A DNA stretch of 5,951 nucleotides, taken from assembly GCA_964482605.1 (NCBI GenBank), contig CAYZYS010000126.1, forward strand, positions 1 to 5,951, read 5' to 3'. The notes beneath the pieces are model-generated. The model saw only the letters and a program-made list of their open reading frames with translations, had not been told where the DNA came from and did no database searches. The first letter of the stretch is position 1, and each line of letters begins with the position of its first letter. Both the position numbers and the translations under genes were made by a program. The DNA is from Bacteroides_F sp964482605 (GTDB lineage Bacteria > Bacillota > Clostridia > Lachnospirales > Lachnospiraceae). Shown in pieces: positions 1 through 4,206 of the stretch.

Positions 1-1
1 A

Positions 2-220
2 CCTCAGACAGCACCTCTTCGTGAGAAGCAGGCTGATGGTTCAAGGCATCCGTTTGACCAGTTTATCTGCGCAAAGACACCAGCCAACAGGTGGCTTAAG
101 CCGGAGGAGCTTGCAGGCCCTGCAGTGTTCCTTGCATCTGAGGCTTCTGACGCAGTGAACGGACACATTCTCTATGTGGATGGCGGTATCCTTGCATACA
201 TTGGCAAGCAGCCACAGTAA
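2..220 (+). CDS. Short-chain dehydrogenase, probable gluconate 5-dehydrogenase (3' end only)
   Basis: Only the last 72 codons are present; the gene starts left of the window and ends at TAA 218-220. The visible part carries the SDR C-terminal signature: a segment reading KTPANRW, then KPEELAGPAVFLAS, then NGHILYVDGG. The tail ILAYIGKQPQ resembles gluconate 5-dehydrogenases of Firmicutes (called gno or idnO elsewhere), which interconvert D-gluconate and 5-keto-D-gluconate with NAD(P)H in the cytoplasm. The Rossmann GxxxGxG motif and the YxxxK catalytic pair lie outside the window, so neither cofactor nor activity can be confirmed. SDR membership is close to certain from the GHxLxVDGG motif. 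The gluconate assignment rests on the distinctive tail and is less certain; KduD-type (2-dehydro-3-deoxy-gluconate) dehydrogenases are the main alternative. A stem-loop 77 bp after the stop may end its transcript. Confidence 0.85.
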   Translation, partial: PQTAPLREKQADGSRHPFDQFICAKTPANRWLKPEELAGPAVFLASEASDAVNGHILYVDGGILAYIGKQPQ

Positions 221-296
221 TTGACAGTCAGATAAGAATGCCGGATGTAAAGGCATTGGATACATTTAACATATGATTATTGTATGATTGACGTAT

Positions 297-339
297 AAGG
301 ACTGTCTTCATGGAGTTTTGCTTCATTGGGGCAGTCCTT
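297..339 (+). terminator. Long imperfect stem-loop before the chemoreceptor gene: weak terminator or leader structure
   Basis: AAGGACTG (297-304) is perfectly complementary to CAGTCCTT (332-339). Pairing continues inward through 305-308 with 328-331 (three T-G wobbles and one C-G), skips one mismatch (309/327), then resumes as 310-315 with 321-326 around a TTTTG loop. The wobbles are T-G on the plus strand and would be A-C on the minus strand, so the fold suits a plus-strand transcript. The following tail (TTTGTCATT) is a poor U-tract. It may therefore be a weak terminator for the dehydrogenase gene or a structure in the leader of the chemoreceptor gene, whose ribosome binding site begins 17 nt downstream. 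Confidence 0.45.
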
Positions 340-356
340 TGTCATTGGAGAACAAC

Positions 357-361
357 GGGGG
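357..361 (+). promoter_or_regulatory. Ribosome binding site fixing the chemoreceptor start
   Basis: GGGGG lies 7 nt before the ATG at 369 and can pair with the CCUCC anti-Shine-Dalgarno sequence with one G-U. This, together with a membrane anchor starting right after the ATG, chooses 369 over the in-frame TTG at 288. Starting at 288 would add 27 residues unlike a signal anchor, and the stem-loop at 297-339 would fall inside the coding sequence. Confidence 0.7.
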
Positions 362-368
362 TAAGGTT

Positions 369-2081
369 ATGAAATTACGCGGAAAAATTGTGACACTAGT
401 GCTGGTGCCGTTGGTTATCCTGGGAGGTTCACTTTTTGCGCTGGGCGCATACAAGGTTAATGAGGCAATGAGGGACATGGTTAAGTCCAATCTTGTTGGC
501 ATTGCCATAACAGCGGAGGGAAGCCTGACACAGGGCTCCAATGTCACCCTTGAGAATGGGGTGCTTTATGCGGGCGGCAGGAATGTGTCCGAGGAGATGA
601 CAGTGCTGGATGAGGTTAAGGCGGAGACGGGTGTTGACGTCACCATATTCTATGGCGACACCAGGTATGCGACAACCGTGGTCGGCAGTGACGGACAGCG
701 TGTGGTAGGTACACAGGCAAACAGCGAGATTGCTGACAAGGTGCTTAAGAAGGGCGAGACTTATTTTGCCGAAAATGTTGACGTGGTTGGAGAGAAGTAT
801 TTTGCATATTATTATCCGATGACCAATCCGGGGTCTGACACACCGGTGGGAATGGTGTTTGCGGGGAAGAGCATGGATTCCGTGTCTGATGAGATACAGA
901 AAATTCTGCTTGCACTTGCAGCGGTGGCAGTTCCGTTATTCATAGTGTGTGCGGTGGTTGGAAGCTATGTTGCCGTAAGGATAGCCAACAGCCTCAAGGT
1001 TGGGGTAAGGACGCTTGAAAAGGTTGCGGATGGTGATTTGACGGTTAAGATTCCGGCATCCATGCGCAATGCCAAGGATGAGACGGGAGACCTTTCAAGG
1101 GCAATCCTAAAGCTCAAGAAGTCGCTGACTGAGATTGTCGGTGACATCGCAGAGAAGAGCCGCACGGTTCATGACTCTTCACAGGAACTTGACGAGAAGG
1201 CTGAACAGACCAACCTGACCGTTGAGCAGGTTGAAAGCGCCGTGACTGACATTGCATCAGGGGCAACATCACAGGCTGACGAGACACAGCGTGCAATGGA
1301 AAATGTCATGGAGATGGGCAACATGGTTGCCGAGACACATGCCAAGGTTGAAAACCTCACGGAGAATGCAACGGAGATGCACAGGCTTGGCGAAGAGGCA
1401 AAGGAGACGCTCGTTGAGCTCAAGGAGATTAATGAGAAGACCCAGGGCGCAATTAAGATAATATCCGACCAGACCAACACAACCAACGAATCCGCAACCA
1501 AGATTCGCCAGGCAACAAGCCTCATAGCCTCCATTGCGGAGGAGACTAACCTGCTTTCACTTAATGCCTCGATTGAGGCGGCAAGGGCAGGCGAGCAGGG
1601 ACGCGGCTTTGCGGTTGTGGCAGGGCAGATTCAGAAGCTTGCTGAGCAGTCCAATACTTCCACGCAGCAGATTGAGCTCATCATAGATGACCTCATCAAG
1701 GAGTCTGATAAGTCTGTTGCAACCATGGAGGAAGTGAACGGAATCATGGCTGAGCAGAATGATAAGATTAAGAAGACGGATGAAATCTTCAACAAGGTCA
1801 TGGATGGAATTGATGAGTCAATCCGTGGTGTCAATGTGATTGCCGAGAGAACCTCAAAGATTGACGAGGCAAGGGTCAATGTGGTTGATGTGGTGCAGAG
1901 CCTTACGGCAATTGCACAGCAGAATGCCGCAGGTGCCGAGGAAACCTCCGCCTCCGTCACGGAAGTGACCAACATAGTGGGCGGGGTTGCACAGAGTGCA
2001 ACGGAGCTCAAGGAGGTTGCGGTCGGGCTTCGCGAGAGCATTTCGGTGTTCACGGTTGACGAGGGTGCCGCTGAGGATTAA
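369..2081 (+). CDS. Methyl-accepting chemotaxis protein with a periplasmic Cache-like sensor
   Basis: A 570-residue transmembrane chemoreceptor of classic layout. A basic N-terminus (MKLRGK) leads into TM1 at about residues 7-27. An extracellular domain of about 150 residues follows (30-178), including DVTIFYGDTRYATTV (90-104) and the YYYP and GMVFAGKS segments typical of single-Cache (sCache_3-like) sensors. TM2 is about 179-201, HAMP about 201-255, then a long coiled-coil signalling domain to about 555. The conserved hairpin tip that contacts CheA and CheW is intact at 391-418 (EETNLLSLNASIEAARAGEQ, then GRGFAVVA). Glu/Gln pairs in the flanking helices, such as QQNAAGAEETSAS near 517-529, are likely methylation sites for CheR and CheB. 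The C-terminus (VDEGAAED) lacks the CheR-tethering NWETF-type pentapeptide. No che genes are adjacent, so this is a stand-alone receptor. The ligand cannot be read from sequence. I found no clear sigma-28-type promoter upstream. Confidence 0.95.
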   Translation: MKLRGKIVTLVLVPLVILGGSLFALGAYKVNEAMRDMVKSNLVGIAITAEGSLTQGSNVTLENGVLYAGGRNVSEEMTVLDEVKAETGVDVTIFYGDTRYATTVVGSDGQRVVGTQANSEIADKVLKKGETYFAENVDVVGEKYFAYYYPMTNPGSDTPVGMVFAGKSMDSVSDEIQKILLALAAVAVPLFIVCAVVGSYVAVRIANSLKVGVRTLEKVADGDLTVKIPASMRNAKDETGDLSRAILKLKKSLTEIVGDIAEKSRTVHDSSQELDEKAEQTNLTVEQVESAVTDIASGATSQADETQRAMENVMEMGNMVAETHAKVENLTENATEMHRLGEEAKETLVELKEINEKTQGAIKIISDQTNTTNESATKIRQATSLIASIAEETNLLSLNASIEAARAGEQGRGFAVVAGQIQKLAEQSNTSTQQIELIIDDLIKESDKSVATMEEVNGIMAEQNDKIKKTDEIFNKVMDGIDESIRGVNVIAERTSKIDEARVNVVDVVQSLTAIAQQNAAGAEETSASVTEVTNIVGGVAQSATELKEVAVGLRESISVFTVDEGAAED

Positions 2082-2094
2082 GCAGCAGGCGTGC

Positions 2095-2123
2095 TTGAAA
2101 TTTTTCCTGAAATGATGTATATT
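2095..2123 (+). promoter_or_regulatory. Sigma-70/SigA-type promoter for rnpB
   Basis: TTGAAA (2095-2100), a 17-bp spacer, and TATATT (2118-2123) match the consensus closely at ideal spacing. Initiation near 2130 would leave a precursor leader of about 35 nt before the P1 helix of the RNase P RNA. The -35 box starts 13 bp after the chemoreceptor stop codon, so rnpB need not depend on read-through. Confidence 0.7.
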
Positions 2124-2164
2124 GTTTTCTGGCTGTTTTGACCGATGGTTGAGGTAAGTCAGAT

Positions 2165-2527
2165 GAAATGTGAGTAGTACGGATAATCGCGGCTGCGCAT
2201 GCAGGTGAGGAAAGTCCGGGCTTCGTAGGGCAGGATGCCGGATAACGTCCGGTGGAGGTGACTCCAAGGCTAGTGCAACAGAAATATACCGCCATGCATT
2301 TTGCATGGTAAGGGTGGAAGGGCAGTGTAAGAGACTACCGTTCCCGTGGTAACGCGGGAAGCCATGTAAACCCCATCCGAAGCAAGACCAGACAAAAGCC
2401 ATACGGTTGCCCGCCGTGCTTTAGGTAGGTCGCTTGAGCATTCCGGTGACGGAATGACTAGATAGATGATTATCCCGCACCAACCTTGGTGTATGACATA
2501 ACCCGGCTTACAGTTCTGCTCACATTT
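2165..2527 (+). ncRNA. rnpB: RNase P RNA, bacterial class A
   Basis: This is the catalytic RNA of ribonuclease P, which removes 5' leaders from pre-tRNAs. P1 pairs 2166-2177 with 2516-2527 (12 pairs, one G-U). P2 pairs GGATAATC (2181-2188) with GATTATCC (2468-2475). Conserved region I, GAGGAAAGTCC, is at 2207-2217. P12 is a CCATGCA/TGCATGG hairpin at 2292-2308. TTCCCG/CGGGAA (2341-2360) is in the P13/P14 area. GTAAACCCCATCC followed by AGCAAG is at about 2366-2386. The GGTAGG and CGCTTGAG elements (2424-2438) belong to the P15 loop region that binds the tRNA CCA end. P18 is CATTCCG-GTGA-CGGAATG (2439-2456) with a GNRA tetraloop. The last core block, ACATAACCCGGCTTA, is at 2496-2510. This layout matches class A and not the Bacillus class B fold. 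Exact mature ends are inferred from P1 only. Confidence 0.96.
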
Positions 2528-2544
2528 TAATTAGTAATGATAAG

Positions 2545-2574
2545 AAGGCGAAGCCCTTGCGGCTCCGCCTTTTT
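2545..2574 (+). terminator. Intrinsic terminator of rnpB, possibly shared with pyrI
   Basis: AAGGCG (2545-2550) pairs with CGCCTT (2566-2571) and AGCC (2552-2555) with GGCT (2561-2564), around a 5-nt loop and one A-C mismatch. T2570-T2574 gives a 5-nt U-tract. On the minus strand the mismatch becomes a G-U pair, so the stem is continuous there, but the tail (CTTATCATT) is less U-rich. It is a clear terminator for rnpB and a plausible weaker one for the converging pyrBI operon. Confidence 0.88.
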
Positions 2575-2602
2575 GTACATATTTTTATATATGAAAATAT
2601 AT

Positions 2603-3061
2603 TTATCTGGTATACTTTTCTTCGCAGTATTTGCAACGGTAAACCTGTCTTTTTTCGTCCGTGAGAATGAACACATGGTCAAGCTCCTGCTCAATTGATG
2701 TTATGCAGCGTGGATTCTTGCACTTGATTATGTTAGTGACCATTCCCGGAAGCGAGAGCTTCTTTTTCTCGACCTTGACGCCATCCTTGATTATGTTGAC
2801 GGTGATGTTGTGGTCTATGAAGCCAAGGACGTCCAAATCCACAAGGTCAAGGGCACCCTCAATCTTGATGATGTCCTTTTTGCCCATCTTCTTGCTTCTT
2901 GCATTCTTGATGATGGCAACACAGCAGTCAAGCTTGTCCAGGCCAAGGTAATTGTATATCTGCATGCTTTTTCCCGCTTCGATGTGGTCGAGTACGAACC
3001 CGTCCTGAAGCTGTCCCACATTCAGGTGTCCGTCATTAGAGTATTTGCTATTATTGTCCAT
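2603..3061 (-). CDS. pyrI: Aspartate carbamoyltransferase regulatory subunit
   Basis: The 152-residue regulatory chain of aspartate transcarbamoylase, about the length of the E. coli chain (153). It binds nucleotide effectors and, through a zinc domain, contacts PyrB trimers to build the allosteric holoenzyme. Domains in order: an N-terminal effector-binding domain (about 13-105) with LDHI (24-27), GKKDIIKIE (60-68) and a lysine-rich strand ending in LSLP (about 97-105). By alignment from memory, K66 and K99 correspond to the nucleotide-contacting K60 and K94 of E. coli. The C-terminal domain has all four zinc cysteines, C114-X4-C119 and C143-X2-C146. The start is supported by GGAG 7 nt upstream. 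It lies 51 bp after the pyrB stop on the same strand, so co-transcription from the pyrB promoter is expected. Whether UTP/CTP inhibition is retained cannot be judged. Confidence 0.96.
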   Translation of the reverse strand: MDNNSKYSNDGHLNVGQLQDGFVLDHIEAGKSMQIYNYLGLDKLDCCVAIIKNARSKKMGKKDIIKIEGALDLVDLDVLGFIDHNITVNIIKDGVKVEKKKLSLPGMVTNIIKCKNPRCITSIEQELDHVFILTDEKRQVYRCKYCEEKYTR

Positions 3062-3112
3062 GGTAATTCTCCATTCTGCTTATTAAGGTTTTTGGTGATG
3101 TCCTGCGTTGTG

Positions 3113-4039
3113 TCACAGGTTGGAGGTGTCGATTCCGAGAAGCGTGAGAATCAATGCCATTCTCACGTACACACCGTTCTGCGCCTGCGTGAAGTAGGCT
3201 GCCCGTGGGTCGTCATCAACCTCCACTGATATTTCGTTGACCCTTGGAAGTGGATGCAGCACATACATGTCAGGCTTTGCAAGGCTCATTTTTTCTTCGT
3301 CCAGTATGTAGAAGTCCTTCATGCGAAGGTATTCATCCTCACTGAAGAAGCGCTCACGCTGTACCCTTGTCATGTACAGTATGTCAAGCTCAGGCATTAC
3401 ATCCTCAAGGCGCTCAACCTCTTTGTATTCGATGTTGTTGGCCTCAAGCACATCTTCGCGGATGTAATCAGGCACACGCAGCTCCCCTGGGGAAATCAGC
3501 ACGAATTTCACGTTGTTGTAGCGAATCAGTGAGTTAATCAGCGAGTGTACGGTACGTCCAAACTTAAGGTCGCCACACAATCCGATTGTAAGGTTGTCAA
3601 GGCTTTTCCTCAGTGAACGGATGGTCATGAGGTCGGTAAGTGTCTGGGTCGGGTGCTGGTGTCCGCCGTCACCTGCGTTAATCACCGGAATGCGTGACTT
3701 GCCTGCGGCAACCATTGGCGCACCCTCCTTTGGGTGGCGGATGGCGCATATGTCTGCATAGCAGGAGATTACCCTGATGGTGTCTGACACGCTTTCACCC
3801 TTTGAAGCCGAGCTTGAATCGGCTGAAGAAAAGCCAAGGACGGAACCGCCGAGGTTAATCATGGCAGCCTCAAAGCTTAGGCGGGTTCTTGTACTTGGCT
3901 CATAAAACAATGTCGCAATTTTCTTGCCATCACAACAATGGCTATATTTTCCAGGGTTGGCGGCAATCTCATCCGCCAGTGTAAGCAGCTTGTCTGTCTC
4001 TTCAACGGAAAGGTCCAAGGGACTAAGTAAATGTTTCAT
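3113..4039 (-). CDS. pyrB: Aspartate carbamoyltransferase catalytic subunit
   Basis: A 308-residue catalytic chain that joins carbamoyl phosphate and L-aspartate to give N-carbamoyl-L-aspartate and phosphate, the committed step of pyrimidine synthesis, in the cytoplasm. All expected active-site elements are present: the carbamoyl-phosphate loop STRTR (49-53, inside EPSTRTRLSFE), K80 in the mobile 80s loop (SSSASKGES), R101, HPTQTL with H129 and Q132, GRTVHS with R162, MTRVQRERF with R225, and HPLPR (262-266). The Asp of the E. coli PLPRVDEI motif is Asn here (PRVNEI), which I believe is common in Firmicutes. The ATG at 4037-4039 is chosen over one 33 bp upstream because AGGAGG sits 7 nt before it. 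It is first gene of a pyrB-pyrI operon, and the adjacent regulatory chain predicts a holoenzyme of E. coli type. Confidence 0.97.
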   Translation of the reverse strand: MKHLLSPLDLSVEETDKLLTLADEIAANPGKYSHCCDGKKIATLFYEPSTRTRLSFEAAMINLGGSVLGFSSADSSSASKGESVSDTIRVISCYADICAIRHPKEGAPMVAAGKSRIPVINAGDGGHQHPTQTLTDLMTIRSLRKSLDNLTIGLCGDLKFGRTVHSLINSLIRYNNVKFVLISPGELRVPDYIREDVLEANNIEYKEVERLEDVMPELDILYMTRVQRERFFSEDEYLRMKDFYILDEEKMSLAKPDMYVLHPLPRVNEISVEVDDDPRAAYFTQAQNGVYVRMALILTLLGIDTSNL

Positions 4040-4046
4040 TAGGCAT

Positions 4047-4052
4047 CCTCCT
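4047..4052 (-). promoter_or_regulatory. pyrB ribosome binding site, decides the start
   Basis: CCTCCT on the plus strand is AGGAGG on the coding strand, 7 nt from the ATG at 4039. It overlaps the reading frame of the longer alternative that begins at 4072, so the shorter form is the real one. Confidence 0.9.
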
Positions 4053-4070
4053 GTAAGTTCAATCTCATAC

Positions 4071-4105
4071 ATTTTACATCATATTGGTTAAATACACAAT
4101 GGCAA
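4071..4105 (-). promoter_or_regulatory. pyrBI promoter region (two overlapping candidates)
   Basis: Read on the minus strand, TTGCCA (4105-4100) and TATGAT (4083-4078) are 16 bp apart. Alternatively TTGTGT (4099-4094) and TAAAAT (4076-4071) are 17 bp apart. Both are plausible SigA promoters and give a leader of only about 25-35 nt. That is too short for a PyrR-type antiterminator/terminator, and I see no U-run of the E. coli pyrBI reiterative-initiation kind. Regulation by a protein factor or by enzyme feedback is more likely. Confidence 0.55.
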
Positions 4106-4113
4106 AATCCCAC

Positions 4114-4142
4114 TTGTTTGATGTCGGAAAAAATGGTATAAT
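4114..4142 (+). promoter_or_regulatory. Strong SigA-type promoter of the GGDEF gene
   Basis: TTGTTT (4114-4119), a 17-bp spacer and a perfect TATAAT (4137-4142) preceded by TGG, which makes an extended -10. The expected start point is near 4149, giving a leader of about 58 nt before the ATG at 4207. Because this promoter lies inside the longer open frame that begins at TTG 4084, that longer start is very unlikely. Confidence 0.75.
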
Positions 4143-4149
4143 ACCATTT
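4131..4149. promoter_or_regulatory. Perfect 19-bp palindrome over the -10 box (candidate operator)
   Basis: AAATGGTA (4131-4138) and TACCATTT (4142-4149) are perfect inverted repeats around TAA. They cover the whole extended -10 element and the likely start point of the GGDEF gene. A dimeric repressor bound here would block initiation. The palindrome also places TGGTATTAT, an extended -10 look-alike, on the minus strand facing pyrB, so it could instead or also be a bidirectional promoter core. I do not recognise it as the box of a known regulator. Confidence 0.5.
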
Positions 4150-4171
4150 AATTGCGTAGATAAAATATATG

Positions 4172-4191
4172 AATGTGGCGACTGCCACGTT
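4172..4191 (+). promoter_or_regulatory. Leader hairpin just before the GGDEF-gene ribosome binding site
   Basis: AATGTGGC (4172-4179) pairs with GCCACGTT (4184-4191), 8 pairs with one T-G, closing a GACT tetraloop. It ends 3 nt before GGGG (4195-4198), the only Shine-Dalgarno-like sequence, 8 nt ahead of the ATG. No U-tract follows, so it is not a terminator. It may affect RNA stability or ribosome access. Confidence 0.45.
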
Positions 4192-4206
4192 ATTGGGGTA
4201 TACATT

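Noticed and set aside
237..257. AATGCC/GGCATT inverted repeat after the dehydrogenase gene
   Set aside because: Only 6 pairs with a 9-nt loop and no T-run follows, so it is too weak to call a terminator.
221..290. TTGACA (221-226) and TATGAT (272-277, 283-288) as a chemoreceptor promoter; also a sigma-28 site
   Set aside because: No pairing of -35 and -10 gives 16-18 bp spacing, and no TAAA-N15-GCCGATAA-like sequence is present, so no promoter is called.
288..368. Longer chemoreceptor start at TTG 288
   Set aside because: No ribosome binding site fits it, the added residues are not signal-like, and the stem-loop would be coding. The ATG at 369 has GGGGG at 7 nt and leads straight into TM1.
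1169..1534. Minus-strand open frames inside the chemoreceptor gene
   Set aside because: Ser/Val-rich antisense translations of a helical coiled-coil gene are a common artefact of codon bias.
2080..2105. AAGCA/TGCTT stem followed by GAAATTTTT as a chemoreceptor terminator
   Set aside because: Five weak pairs, a spacer before the T-run, and overlap with the good rnpB -35 box make it unconvincing.
1854..2402. 182-codon minus-strand open frame across the mcp end and rnpB
   Set aside because: It runs antisense through the structured RNase P RNA and the conserved chemoreceptor coding region, and shows no recognisable domain.
2810..3229. 139-codon plus-strand open frame opposite pyrI and pyrB
   Set aside because: It is a shadow of two strongly conserved minus-strand genes and spans their junction with no supporting signals of its own.
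4084..4206. Longer GGDEF-protein start at TTG 4084
   Set aside because: The best promoter (-10 at 4137-4142) lies downstream of it, and the ATG at 4207 begins a proper hydrophobic N-terminus.
4149..4206. c-di-GMP riboswitch in the GGDEF-gene leader
   Set aside because: The leader is only about 58 nt with a single small hairpin and none of the conserved riboswitch core motifs.
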